Below, one piece after another: positions 46,809 to 59,100 of a DNA stretch of 64,000 nucleotides. Both the position numbers and the translations under genes were made by a program. The notes beneath the pieces were generated by a model. That model had not been told where the DNA came from. It searched no databases and was given only the letters and a program-made list of their open reading frames with translations. Each line of letters starts with the position of its first letter. Positions within the stretch are counted from its first letter, which is position 1. Origin of the DNA: Favolaschia claudopus (taxonomy: Eukaryota > Basidiomycota > Agaricomycetes > Agaricales > Mycenaceae); contig JAWWNJ010000013.1 of the NCBI GenBank assembly GCA_037176885.1, positions 496,001-560,000 on the forward strand, written 5' to 3'.

Positions 46809-49067
46809 TTACTTCCCAATCACATCCTTGAGTTGTGTCTTCGGTATCGCAGCGAGGAATGCTTTACGCGCCAAGCGTGTCTGCGTCTTCTGCTCATACG
46901 CATACCCGAAACCAACCAGCTCAAAATCTGTGAACGCAGTGCCGAAAAACGAAAGTCCAAATGGAACGCCGGGGGCCGGGTATACAGTTTCAGGCCCAGC
47001 AGACCCAATTCTGTAGGAGATAAGGAAACGAAGATAGGTGGAAAAATTGTACACTCGCGCAACGTTGTCTGGGAAGAATCCCAGAGGAACTTGACAGAGT
47101 GTGAGTTATTGTGCGAAAGAGAATGTGGCTGCTCTTACCCGTGACTATTGGGTATCCCACCACCGCTGCAGAAATATATAGTAAGGATGGAATGCTGCGA
47201 GCGGGGAATTCGAACGTACCTGCGGGGCTTGTTGTGAAGCCCGGGGCGGGGAGAACGAGGGCGTCGAGGTTGAACTTTCTGAGGACGAAATCAATGCCTC
47301 GCGTGCTGCCGAGGTCGTGGTCAGCTGCGAGGGCAGCAAAATAGGCAGCGTCGAAGCCGTTCGTCGCTTGGGAGCGAATGAGCCTCCAGTGATGTTCAGG
47401 AAAACGCTTTTTGTGTTTCAAGGAACGCACTCGGATTGATCTTCAAACCCAGTCGGCTCCTCAAGGGTTGGATTGTCGTTGTTGAAATTTATCAAGTCCG
47501 CAAGACTCCTGACACCTGAAGGATTCTTCAACAAACCTGCATACCATTCATTGAGCTGGACCTAGCGAAATAAATGGTCAACGATGCAGCACAGGGGTGT
47601 GGCAAGTAGTACCTTGAAATCGACGTCCAACACAAGTGTTTCGTTGTTGGAAGTCACAAATTCCTCTGCAGACGGGAGATCGGCCGGGTCGACAACGGTA
47701 GCTCCCAGCGCTTTGATGGTCTTCAAAGCCCCTTCAAAAGCGACATTAATTGAGGGATCATTCCCCGTGATACTATCGTTCAGAAAGACGCGTCGCGGGA
47801 CGCCGATACGCTTCCCTCTCAATGCGTTTTTATTGAGAGCTTTCGTAAAGTCGGGTACGGCGGGCGGTTGCGCAAGCGTAAAGTTGTCGTTAGGGTCTTT
47901 TCCCGCAATGACAGAGAGGACGATGGCGGCGTCAGTCATAGAGCGCGTCATGGGACCGACAGTATCTTGGTGTGCGGAAATTGGTATCACTGGATTGAAC
48001 GAAGTTACATCGAAACAGAAATTTATGTCGTCGGGACTCACCACCGGCACGTGAAGTCAAACCGACGGTCGGTTTGATACCGGCGAGGTTATTGTTGCTG
48101 GTAGGACAAGTGATACTGCCGTCCGTTTCCGAACCAAGCGTCACCGCGGCAAGACCAATGGCGGCAGCGATACCAGAGCCAGACGAAGAGCCGCAGGGGT
48201 CCGCATGCGGAAAATAAGGGTTACTTCCTGCACAATCGTTCCAAGCCTTCGTATTGGGAACGAGCAACTAAATCACCTTGTCCACCTCGACCCGACCATC
48301 CCGAGGCGACGTTCCCTCTAAAATGAGCAAATTCCGAGAGATTTGCCTTGCCTGTCAACCCATTTATATTTTTCTCCGTCGAGTGCACTAAGGACATACC
48401 CAAGATAATGGCACCGGCCTTGCGAAGTCTCTTAACCACTCCTGCATCCTCAGGAACGATTGAACCAAGCAGACTGAATGACCCCGCGGTCGTGTTCATT
48501 CCTTATCGGATTCCTTCTCATTCATTCTCATTCTCTCGAAGGCAGCGTGGACACCCACCCTCGGATGCGATTGTCGCAATGTTGTCCTGTGAGAATCAAG
48601 GATAATCAGCAGTTATTTTGGTAGAAAGAAGAAACGCCCTGCCTTGAGCAAGATAGGTATTCCATGCATCTCACTACGCTTTCCGACCAGTTTACGCTCC
48701 GCGTCCAAGAGAGCAGCTTGTTTGAGGGCTGATGGGTTTAGCTCAAGAACAGCACGTAGTCCTGGACCATTGATATTGACTTCTTCAATACGCGCGAAGT
48801 ATGCCTGCCACAAGTTGAGCAAAACAGAAACCGTCTCCTTACTTGATGTACGAGACAAATACTTACCTTGACCAGGTCTACACTTGTAAAGAGACCCTTA
48901 TCAAGACCAGCTTGCAGCTCTGGTACCGAAGCCTCATACAAGTCCGGAAGAACAGGCGCACGCTTGCTGAAACCGCCAAACAAAAACTCGGTAATCGAGA
49001 TGCAACGCGCAAGATGCGCCGAACAGACAAGAATCAGCGCGAGGGAGAACCATCTGGAAGCAGGCAT
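46809..49067 (-). CDS. Secreted amidase-signature hydrolase
   Basis: Twelve exons: 49067-48867, 48804-48643, 48586-48559, 48501-48400, 48351-48277, 48227-48042, 47989-47613, 47561-47431, 47383-47220, 47165-47139, 47089-47053, 47010-46809. They give 563 aa, usual for fungal amidases. A signal peptide (MPASRWFSLALILVCSAHLA) opens the protein. The amidase core shows IPILLKDNIAT (catalytic Lys121), the Ser cluster 203-205 in CGSSSGSG, and the nucleophile Ser227 in LGSETDGSITCP, followed by GIKPTVGLTSRAG and HQDTVGPMTRSM. All three catalytic positions are present. It should hydrolyse an amide bond outside the cell or in the secretory path; the substrate is unknown. Intron 2 uses a GC donor (AAG|GCAGGG), the only border that keeps KDN. 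Intron 11 (42 nt) is the least certain junction. Confidence 0.9.
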
Positions 49068-50291
49068 TTCAGCGGTCAGTCTACGAGGAAAGGAGACGCA
49101 GAATCTGAATGGTGGCCACCTGCAAACTTGATAAGAGGGTTGTGGAGTTTTTCTCACCGGGAGTATATGGGGCAACAGTGGTGGGACTTGATTGGGTGCC
49201 GGGACAGCGGCGGGCGAAGGGTGCGCCTTAACGTCCATGTGGACGCGAAGAAGATACGGGGCGCCTGAGCTTTTATATTAGCAGCTCGCTGTTCTGACTC
49301 AGGTTGGTAATTTTCAGCTCACGCTCAATTACGTGATTGAGTCCTTATGGCATCACTTCCACAGTTGAAAGGCGCGATAAGTAGCAAACAATAGGCCTGA
49401 TTGGGATATGAGCAGGACAAGCTGGACAATGCGACTGGCCCAGAAGAATATAGATACACATCAGAGGTGCCAAGTGGAAGAGTTTTTTCGAACTCATTCA
49501 GTCACCCAATCAGAATCTTGGCCGATGCGAGGGAGATGCAACGGAGAACAGGCTAACAGCGGGGAACTCAGCGCGCCACATTAGCACCACACCGTTGTAT
49601 CCGTCAAATGCCCTAAGTAGAATCCCGCGATCTTCATGTGAGGCGCCAGTTCTCCCTGACGAACTTCAACATGTTACATAAAGTAGTACTGTACTTGTAA
49701 ATTTAAGTTTCTCATCGTGCAACAACCTGAAACCAGAGAAGCTAAGTTAAAGTGAGTTCATGAGTCAATGAACTAATTTCTGAGGGAATTGAACGGTCCC
49801 TTCGCCTCGCCCGCCGCTCCGGCTCCTCTCCTTTCAACTTCCGCTTTGGCTAGAATTCTGCCAACATTATTTTCCTAGCTGAGTTAGTAGGAAATTGAAG
49901 ATCAAACTGAAGCAAATTCTGAGCCGCTCAAATTCAGAATTACAGCCATACAGAAAACTAATATGTTTTTCAACCAGAAGTAACAACGATAAACAGATCA
50001 GCCGATCATTCGGCTTCTTGGTCCGATTTGGATGTCGGCCCTCCTTCAACTTGGTTCTGTTCCACGACCACCAAGTTCCAACGACGCAGACTCCGCTCGG
50101 CAAGGCTTTGAATGTCGATAATATCATCCGCTGCACCAGCAATGGTATCTCCGCACCTCGTTCGGTGACGTTCGACGAACGGCAAAACGGGACACGGGGG
50201 GAAACGGATTTATTTCACCCCGCATGTCCGAGCAAGAGCTGTGATAAGTAAGTATGTCGTGTATCAACGACGCCGTCTCTCGGTCAACCAG
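49068..50291. other. Intergenic, 1.2 kb
   Basis: It contains the promoters of two divergent genes, the amidase (-) and the FAD monooxygenase (+). No other gene or repeat is supported. Confidence 0.45.
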
Positions 50292-51701
50292 ATGTCTCTC
50301 CCTCGACGGACCACCATTCTCATAGTAGGTGCCGGACCGGCCGGTATGGCTGCGGCCATGTCTTTAAAGCACCAAGGAATCAACGATTTTGTCGTAGTCG
50401 ACGCTATAAGGGTTCCAGGAGGAGAAGCTTCGCGAGCTGTAGTCATTCAGGCAGCCACACTCGAGGTACGAACATCATAGTCTTCCCAAGTTTTGCACAG
50501 AACCCTGACGAAGGACTCGTGCAGGCGCTCAACAACGTTGGCTGTTTAGACGGCATTCTACCAATGGGCAATAAAGTAGAGAGACTAAGCCTTCATGACG
50601 ACTCATCATATCTCCTTTCCGCCGACTTTTCGTTGCTTTCGAACGACACCAAGTTTCCGTATGCACTTATCATCCCTCAAACAACGACGGAGAGAAAGAT
50701 GTCAGAGAAGCTCGAAACACTGGGAATAGCAATCTGGCGGCCATAAAAAGTGGTTTCTGTGCGTCCTTCGAAGCAGGCGAACGAGCCTCGGTTCGATGTC
50801 GATTTTGAATCTGGCGAAACCATCAGTGCAAAGTATGTCATCGGTGCAGACGGGGCACATTCTGTGGTAAGTTAATTCCCTTGTTCGTCAACACCAATCG
50901 AAACATCCCTAGATCCGAAGTGAAGCAGGAATATCATTCCAGGATCCCGACGGCAACGAAACACACGAATACGGGAACCTCACCCAGATGGTTTTCGCCG
51001 ACGTCACGTTTAACAAACCGCTGGAGATTTGCACGCCAACGCGAAAGGTCTCTCTAACCATTTCAGGCGGAAACATGCTTCTGCTCGCCCCTCTTCCAGC
51101 CTCCTCCTTCCCCGACAGCCCGAAAACCGTCTATCGCATCTCCTCCAGCGTGCCAGTCGAATTCGGCACCGCTCCACCCAGTCCCCCCGCCGATTATTTC
51201 GACTCACTTATCGCCCATCACGGGCCGCCGGAACTTGCGCAGGTCAAAAGAACACCGATAATCGACAATGTTCTGGCCTCTTCGCGCTACCGCACTCGTT
51301 CCGCGATCGCAGAGCGTTATTTCACGCGGCATCCCGATGGCGGAGGAGGGATGATTCTCTTGATCGGCGATTCCGCGCATATCCATTCGCCCTTTGCCGG
51401 ACAGGGTATGTCCCTAGGGATTCGCGACGCTATCAGTCTTGGGCCGGTTCTCAGGGCGCATATGGACTCGCCGGATGGCACCACGTCGGATGAACTCTTC
51501 GAACAATGGTCAGTCACTCGGTATGCCCGCGCTCGAACAGTCGTTGCGTTGACCAAGCGCGGATTGGGTATTATGAATATTCAACGGTTGATGTGGGCGC
51601 CGCTGCTGAATGTGTTGTTCGCCATAATCCGCTTCTTTGGGCGACTCAAATTCGTTCAGCGACAGGTCGCGTATAGATTAAGTGGGCTTGCGGAGATATA
51701 A
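50292..51701 (+). pseudogene. FAD-dependent monooxygenase, copy 1, interrupted by one nonsense codon
   Basis: Exons 50292-50465, 50525-50866 and 50913-51701 follow the intact copy at 53186-54596, with the same intron positions and the same total length (435 codons). All flavoprotein hydroxylase (PheA/TfdB-type, FAD_binding_3) motifs remain: GxGxxG in VGAGPAGMAAAMSL, DG motif in GADGAHSV, GD motif in GDSAHIHSPFAGQG. The only lesion is TAA at 50744-50746, where the neighbour has TAT (Tyr) in WRPYKVVSV. It would end translation after 131 codons, before the DG motif and the FAD pyrophosphate-contacting GD region. With everything else open and conserved, the loss is recent, an assembly error, or the stop is read through. 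No intron can remove it. The family hydroxylates aromatic or terpenoid substrates with NAD(P)H and O2. Confidence 0.82.
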
Positions 51702-53185
51702 GCTGTTGGCTGAACTGTGTTGATTGTATCTTGTCGCCCATACTGTGCCATAATCAACTGTATTTCTTGCCCTTTCTGATAGCATGTGGCTAGCTTGCGT
51801 CCAAGGTCCAAGTTCACGGCATACGCAGTGAGTAATTCCCCTGAAAATTCGAATTCACTACAATTAATTGATTTTTGATACTATCGTGCCAAATAGGTCT
51901 GGATTTTCACAATGGGTCTGGATTTTCAATTTTTCTCTCCTCCCTTTGCACTTTGGGTCTCCGGATTTTTCGGCATTTATTCCGGTACCAATTCACTATG
52001 GGTAGAGCTAAAATCCTCACGATTTCATGCAAGTCCAATGTCAAGAAACGTTCGCCGTTTTCTCGAGGTTTTTGATCTGTCCTGTCAATCCATCAAAATA
52101 CCTTGATGAAAGCCCGTTTTTCTTACTGCCTTCCTTTGGCCGTATCGCTACGAAACTTGCAGGATCTATAGCCCAATAGCATACAAACAGATTCCGAAAA
52201 GTCCGGAGGTCCAAATCGAAAAGGGAGAAGAGAAAAATTGAAAATCCAGACCTGTTGTGCAAATCCAGACCTATTTGGCACGATAGTAAGGCAAGTCGTT
52301 TCGAAAGATACTCAACGCGACCAACCCAAAATGACCAGAACTTCCGCAGGTTTTCTCCCATGCCTCCCGGTCAAGATACTGAACTGCTGTCAATGTTCCG
52401 CATCGTTATAACGTTAACTGTCCATCGAAGATTTCCGTTTACCCGTCCCGATCTGGATGCATAAGTATAGCGTTTTGTCTCCTTTATCCGACGCCTTGCG
52501 GTATAGTATCTACTGTCTGGTTACTCTTTCACCGAATTATTTTGTGCCCCCGCAAAGCAGTTCCATTCCAACATCCGTTTCCGAGCGTCTCACGTATATT
52601 CAAGAGGCGCATTTAGCACATACACATGATATTCACGGCCACGACGGAATCGTAAGCGAAATTCTTCCAAGCGATCCATACTTCTACGATGAATGGCTTG
52701 AACCTTCGAAGTATACTACTTAGATGGCTCGTTTTTGTTTCGGTTTTCGTGCACAGAAAATGATATGGATCAACCTCAGGAGAACGGGGCTCACTTAGAA
52801 TTTCTTTGAGCCACGGCCCACCATATCAGAGTTTCGATTTCGCAATATTTTCGGTTTCGTGATTGATGAATATTGATGGATGGTTCGGCATTTCCCGCCG
52901 CCTCTTGTCCCAAACAGCCATGTCTCCCTGAACCTAGTGCTTCATCTCTCCTCGATGCAAAGCCCGACAACACCCCAAATAGCACCACCACCATCTCCAG
53001 CAACAGATGCCAATGAATTGACGGTCTATGGGGCCCAAATTCAGCCGTTTTGTTGGCTTCTTAGAATCTCGGTTGATGAGAGACGGTTAAACGGGCGCGC
53101 CACAGCATGAGAACATATTCATTATATTCTCACTAGTTTGCGGCATATATAGATGCGCATGTTTCGCATTCGAAGCTCTCCCAAG
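51702..53185. other. Intergenic between tandem monooxygenases
   Basis: Apart from the inverted-repeat element at 51881-52286 there is nothing certain. An 88-codon open frame at 52457-52723 has no signature. The right part should hold the promoter of the second monooxygenase. Confidence 0.45.
51881..52286. mobile_element. MITE-like element, 406 bp, long imperfect terminal inverted repeats, TA flanks
   Basis: The left end CTATCGTGCCAAATAGGTCT at 51881 is repeated inverted at the right end (GGCACGATAG, ending 52286). The arms match over about 105 bp each (shared landmarks AGGTCTGGATTTT, TTTTCAATTTTTCTCT, CTCCGGA.TTTTCGG). The element is flanked on both sides by TA (51879-51880 and 52287-52288), as for target-site duplications of Tc1/mariner-type elements. 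There is no coding capacity. It lies between the tandem monooxygenase copies. Confidence 0.8.
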
Positions 53186-54596
53186 ATGTCTTTCCCTGAA
53201 CGAACCACCGTCCTTATCGTCGGCGCCGGCCCTGCTGGCATGGCCGCCGCCATGTCCCTACACCACCAAGGAATCCACGACTTTGTCGTTGTCGATGCTA
53301 ATTATCGTGGCGTGAATGCTTCAAGGGCGGTTATCATTCACGCAGCAACGCTCGAGGTACGCAATCACTTTATCATTTTCGTTTTTTTCAATCCAAGTTT
53401 ATTAACGTAGGCGCTTAACAATGTCGGCTGTCTCGATGAAATTCTCGCTCTAGGGAACAAAATAGACAAACTGGGTCTACACGACGGCTCGACGTATCTG
53501 CTTTCTGCGGATTTCGCGCTGCTAGACCAGTACACGAAATTTCCTTTCGCATTGATTATCCCTCAAGCGCACACGGAGATCAAAATGGCTGAAAGACTAG
53601 ATAACATTGGGATTAAAGTGTGGCGACCATATAAAGTTGTTTCGGTGAAGCCTTCGCAGGCGGAGGATGAAAGCTTCGACGTGCATTTTGAATCCGGTGA
53701 AAGTATCAGGGCAAAATATGTCATTGGGGCGGATGGTGCGCATTCTGTGGTGAGTTTCTTTCATCTCGAGATCCGTTCTTTGTTGAATTGCGGGACGAAA
53801 GATTCGCAACGAAGCTGGGATTGCTTTCGAGGATCCGGATGGCAACGTGAAACATGAATACGGGAACCTCACCCACATGGCGTTCGGGGACGTAACTTTT
53901 ACCACCCCTCCACGACTCTTCAGTCCGGAGAAACCAGTCTCTCTGACCATCTCCGGTGGAAACATGCTCCTAGTCGCCCCACTTCCGGCCGCAACGTTCC
54001 CCGACAGCCCAACTACCGTCTATCGTCTCTCCACGAGCGTCCCAGTAGAAGTGGGCTCCGCACCTCCAAACCCCGGCGCCGATTTCTTCCAATCCTTCAT
54101 CGACCGCCACGGCCCCCCAGAACTCTCCTCCGATCCCGCCATAAATCCTATTCCCTCCCGCGTCGACAAAATATACGCGTCCTCCCGCTACCGAACGCGT
54201 TCTGCCGTTGCGGAGCGCTATTTCGTGCGCAAGCCCGGCGGTGGTGTGATCCTCCTCATCGGCGACGCAGCGCACATACATTCGCCGTTCGCCGGACAGG
54301 GCATGTCCCTCGGAATTCGGGACGCCATCGGCCTGGGTCCCATCCTCAAAGCGCACATGGAATCCGCAGAACCTCAAACGTCCGATCAACTATTTGAGGA
54401 CTGGGGAGCAAATCGATATAAGCGCGCTATTGCGGTTATCGGGTTGACGAAGAATGCAATGGGTATTCTGAATGCGCAGCATAAGATGTGGCCGCCGTTA
54501 TTGAAATTGGCGTTCGCGGTGTTGCGTTTCTTCGGGCATCTTACAAGTGTGAGAAGGGCGGTGGCGTATAAGCTTAGTGGGTTGGCGGAGGTCTAA
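53186..54596 (+). CDS. FAD-dependent monooxygenase, copy 2 (intact)
   Basis: Exons 53186-53356, 53411-53749 and 53802-54596 give 434 aa. Group A flavoprotein hydroxylase (FAD_binding_3, PheA/TfdB-like): N-terminal ADP-binding VGAGPAGMAAAMSL, DG motif GADGAHSV, and GD motif LIGDAAHIHSPFAGQGMSLG near residue 330, all intact. There is no signal peptide; a hydrophobic, basic C-terminus (LLKLAFAVLRFFG) may associate with membrane. The family uses NAD(P)H and O2 to hydroxylate or epoxidise small aromatic or terpenoid substrates; the substrate cannot be inferred. It is a tandem duplicate of the gene at 50292. An in-frame ATG lies 33 nt upstream (53153), but 53186 matches the start of the sister gene (MSLPRRTT against MSFPERTT). 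Confidence 0.92.
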
Positions 54597-54986
54597 TTTT
54601 TGTTTGTCGCGCTGTAGTAAGTATCTATTCCACGTTTCTACACATGTATGTCCTCAGTAATTCTCGCATAGATAATAACTGTGGCGGATCTCCTCTGTTC
54701 GTGCGACTGGAATCGTCGATTGTGTTGTTTGATTTGATATCCTCGCGATACTATTATCACTCCAGTCGCCTTCAGGGAAGGCGGTTGCCAGGTTCTAGGC
54801 GGTCAGTGGACCAAGACGTACGTTTTTTCAAGTCAGCTGTACAGTTTTTTCTTCTCGCCGTCCAAGTATGGGCCGGCCTATCTGCACAGGCGCTGGCACG
54901 CCTCATCCTCATCCTCATGCCAAAGCTCTTCTTTTAGACGCTCTGAGCCTTATCCTCTCCCACCACGACGACTTTGAAGCTGCGAT
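54597..54986. other. Intergenic, 390 bp
   Basis: 3' flank of the monooxygenase and upstream region of the BTB gene. Nothing else was recognised. Confidence 0.5.
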
Positions 54987-55715
54987 ATGAGTACCAAAGA
55001 ACGCTACTCACTGGATTCGTTCGACTCTAGGACTGTGAAGGTCGCGGTATGTCTCTGTAGTAATCGAACTTCTTGTCGGCGCCTTTGATTTTGAGGTGAA
55101 CAGGTGGAGGGCCAAGAATATAGAATCAACACTCACTTTCTGTCTCGCGACTCCCCGGTGTTGCGCGAGATGTTCGGGGGCCCCGAAGTTGATGTCCCCG
55201 AGCCCGCATATACGTTAGACGGCGTCACGAAGGAAGAATTGGAGAATTTGCTCTGGCTGTATTACAATCCGTAGGTTCTGTTTTAAATAAGGTTTTCTGG
55301 TGGTAAATAGTTTCATACGCACAGTTATATTGGATTGGCGCATGTCAGCGTCTGGCGCAACATTCTGAAGCTTGCGGAAAAGTGGCAGATGGACAGAGTC
55401 CGTGGGATCGCGCTGGGACACTTGCTGCGCGGTAAGCTGGATGCCGCTGAGAAGATCAGGCTCTGCGAGAGTGTTGGTCGCTGGCAAGCACAGGACGCCT
55501 ATGTACAGATCTGCACTCGAGCGGAGCCGTTGAGCGCTGCTGAGTTCCAAGTCTTGGGGATGGAGCCGGTGCTTTTGATCATGCAAATCCGAGAACGTCT
55601 AATCGTCAATCGTCAAGATTCAACCCAGGCGCGTCGTGTCGAGGATATAGTGGATGATGTGATTGGCATGCCTCCTGAGGAGGCAGTAGCAATGCGGGAG
55701 GAAGACTATTGTTGA
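54987..55715 (+). CDS. BTB/POZ domain protein
   Basis: Exons 54987-55046, 55104-55270 and 55325-55715 give 205 aa. The first 80 residues read as a fungal BTB/POZ fold: the strand VKVAVEGQEYRINTHFLSRD, SPVLREMFGGPEVD, then LDGVTKEELENLLWLYYNPY, followed by helices (SVWRNILKLAEKWQMDRVRG) that continue like the C-terminal part of mushroom BTB proteins. Such proteins dimerise and often act as adaptors, some for Cullin-3 ubiquitin ligases; the target is unknown. The tail is acidic and short with no second domain. Both introns restore the frame exactly. The family is highly expanded in Agaricomycetes, so location says little about role. Confidence 0.85.
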
Positions 55716-56161
55716 TATGATATTCGTTCGTCGCCGTTGCACACAATGGTTGTAATTTTGGTGTCCTGGACGAGTGACCATACTGTATTCAACTGATTGA
55801 ATGAATTTTGAGACCCAAAAATCTGTCGCGGAGTCGACACTCAGCTTCACGAGGAAAGAATTTGAACGGGCACTGCACAGTCGGACTGAGTCACCGGAGA
55901 GTCGAGACTGTGCCGCAGTCACGTCTGAAAAATGAAATGCGGCCACACCAACGCGCCACGTCGCGTTACCCGTCGGGACTAGGGCGATTTGGTGGATCCG
56001 TTGGATGTGGAGTAAGAGACAAAACGCCGACGCGCCGTCACCAAACGGACGCGTGGAGATCCACGGTCAGTCTAGACTCCGACCGGGAAGGTACTTCAAC
56101 GCCGGCGGCTCCGAGTCATTTTATCAGATAAGATGCCTCCAGTTTTTGACTCCCACCCACC
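55716..56161. other. Intergenic, 446 bp
   Basis: Promoter region of the ABC transporter gene. No other feature was recognised. Confidence 0.45.
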
Positions 56162-59100
56162 ATGTTCTGCCCAAACGACGACGCGTTTGGCCCTGTCTCA
56201 GACTGCAGGGGTTTCGACTTTACCGTCAAATTTGAAGCATAGTCAGTCTTTTTCTTATTGTATCATCTCATCTGACTTTGCCTAGCTTTCTTTCCGTTAT
56301 CCCATCGTCGGTACTCATCCTCCTTGGTCTTGGACGCGTCTTCTATCTAGCCACCAAACCAAGCGCACTCACAGCTTCGACGTTGTGGTTTTATGCTGTC
56401 AAACTGCTTATATGTGTGGCTCTCATTGTTGTGGATGCCACGGCTCTCGGAATGAGCCCTAACAAGACTATTCGCGTCGCTGCCGCTGTCGGGCTCGTGT
56501 CTTCTGTCGTCGTCGCTGCACTATCGCACTATGAGCATTGGAAGACGCGTCGCTCTGCTATTCTTCTGCCGCTGTATCTCTTTGCCACCGTTCTGTGTGA
56601 CATCGTACGCGTTCGGACATTTGCCCTCGCCGGATACACCCACTCGTCCTATTTTGGGGCTCTGTGCGCTGGGCTAGCTATCCGACTCGTCATGAACGTC
56701 ACGGAGAACATTAGCAAGGCATGGCTGATCAAAGAAAAGCTGTCACCCGAAGAGACGGCGTCCTTTGCGTCGCGTCTTGTATTCGGATGTGCGTCTTCAA
56801 TAAATTCGCTGAATAGTGCTAACAAAATTGTAGGGATGATACCTCTCCTCATCCGCGGCGCCCGCACCCAGCTCTCCATCGAAACGCTGGGCCCAATCTC
56901 AGACGACTTCGACTCCCTCCGCACCTGGGCCAAAGCCAGCCGCCAATGGACCCGCTTCCGCTCCAAGAGCAAAAACCCGCTCCTCCTCACCCTCCTCTTC
57001 TCCTTCCCCTCTGCGCTCCTCGCCCCCATCCTCCCCACCATCCTCTTCTCCCTCGCCCAGATGGCCCAACCCGTCGCCATCCACTCCGCCATCTCCTTCC
57101 TCGCATCGTACTCCACCCCGACCCCGCTCCCCGCCGCCTACGGCTGGGCCCTCGGCTTCGCCTTCCTCCTCATCTACGCCATCAGCGGCATCGCCGACGG
57201 GTGGTACATGCTCGAGTCCAACCGCGCCTCCGCCGTCCTCCGCGGCTTCCTCATCGAGGCCATCTACCGCAAATCCCTCGCCTGCCACGTCGAGGTCGCC
57301 AAGGACATGGGGAGCGGCAAGAGCGGGAACATGATGAGCGTTGAGACCGAGAAGATCGTCGCAAGGATGACGAGTCTGTATCAGCCTCTGAGCATCCTCG
57401 TGCTTTCCGTGCTGGGGTTCTACCAGCTGTACAGGCAGATCGGCGCCTCGTTCGTGGCGACGCTGATTGGGTGTCTGATTCTCATGGGTGGGACGCCCCT
57501 GCTTTCGCGCGATGTCGGGGCGGCGCAGGCGGAGTGGACTGCAAGCACCGAAGCGAGGCAGAAGCTCACTGCGTCTATCCTGCGGAATATAGTGCCCGGG
57601 CGGCTGATGGCGTATACAGATGCGTTTTACCGCATGATCCACGGCGCCCGTGAGCGCGAGTTAGAGGCGTATGGGCGGTTTTGGCATCGGACGAGTCGGA
57701 TGCTGGTGTTGGCTTCGTGGGGCGCGGAGTTTCTGAGTCTGGTGACGATTGGGACGTATGCGGTGGTGACGATTGTGGATTCAAGTGCGCCGCCGTTTAC
57801 TACTGCGCGATTGTGCGTTGTTTCCCTTTCATATTGTTTCGCGGGGGAACCTGACGTGCTCCGCTCCCAGATTCACCGTCGTTGCGATTGTTAACCTCAT
57901 CGGTATGCCCATAACCGAACTTGGGGAATCATTCGCGTATATCATTCAAGCCTGGGTCTCGCTCAAACGCGTGGAGACTTTCCTCCTCGCTGAGGACAAA
58001 CCCACACTTTCCAATACCGAGACCTCTACCTCTGCCGAGAAAGACCCAAATGGCGACAAGGCGCATCTCGACGACGACAGCAGGACAATCTTCACCAACG
58101 CCTCCTTCGGACACGCAGGCACGACCTTCCTCCACGACCTCACCACCACCATCCCTCCCAACACCCTCACCATCGTCATCGGCTCCGTCGGCTGCGGCAA
58201 ATCCACCCTCCTGCACGCCGCCCTCGGCGAAGTCACCCTCCTCACCGGCGCCCTCCATCTCCCCCGTACCGGCAACACAGCCTACTGCTCCCAAGACCCC
58301 TGGCTCCCCACCTCCTCCTCCATCCGCACCACCATCCTCTTCGTCTCTTCCTACGATGCGGGGTGGTACACCACCGTCGTCCGCGCGCTCGCGCTCGATC
58401 GCGATTTCGCGGAGATGAAGGCCGGGGATGCGACGATGACGAGCCAGTTGTCTGGCGGGCAGAGGGCGAGGGTGGCCTTGGCGCGGGCGGTGTATTCCCG
58501 CGCCGATAGGTATTTGTTGGATGATGTGTTTAGTGCGCTGGATGCGGGGACGGAGGAGTGGGTGTGGGGGGCGTTGTTTGATAGGGAGAGTGGGTTGTTG
58601 AGGGGGAAGACGGTGGTGCTGGCGACGCATGGGAGTGAGTTGTTACTTTCCTTCCTTCTTTCCTCTTCTTCCTGCTTTGTATGGAAGAGGCTAATTGTTC
58701 GTCGTGTATAGTCCACCGCGTTGAGAAAGCCGACTTTGTTATCATGCTCTCTAACGGCCGCATCGTCGAGCAAGGTACGGACCTCCTCGAGCGGGACGGC
58801 CCCACGCGTGAGCTCGTACGCAATTTCGTTTCCCATCGGAACGAACTTGGAACCGACCAGGCCAATACCCTCGACGACGCCGAAGCGGAGAAGGCTACCA
58901 GCGATGAAGCTGACGAGGAGATGGCTGAGGACTTACTGCAGATCGACGAAAGTAAGCGCGAGACAGTGGGCTGGAGCACCTACGGGTTCTACTTCGGCTT
59001 GGTCGGGTGGTTCCGCGCGCTGCTGTATCTGACCCTGGGCGCCGTGTCGACCCTGATTCCGCTTGCGATTAACATATATCAGGATAGTTGGACGTCTTCG

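Noticed and set aside
50741..50760. Hidden intron removing the nonsense codon in monooxygenase copy 1
   Set aside because: No GT or GC donor lies upstream in a suitable phase, and the intact tandem copy is continuous across the same position.
52457..52723. 88-codon plus-strand open frame near the MITE
   Set aside because: No domain, no homologous frame in the window, and a start not supported by context; it is probably chance.
56899..57642. Long minus-strand open frame (247 codons) inside the ABC transporter
   Set aside because: It lies opposite a GC-rich exon with clear ABCC sequence. Its translation is Gly/Glu/Asp-rich low complexity, typical of a shadow frame.
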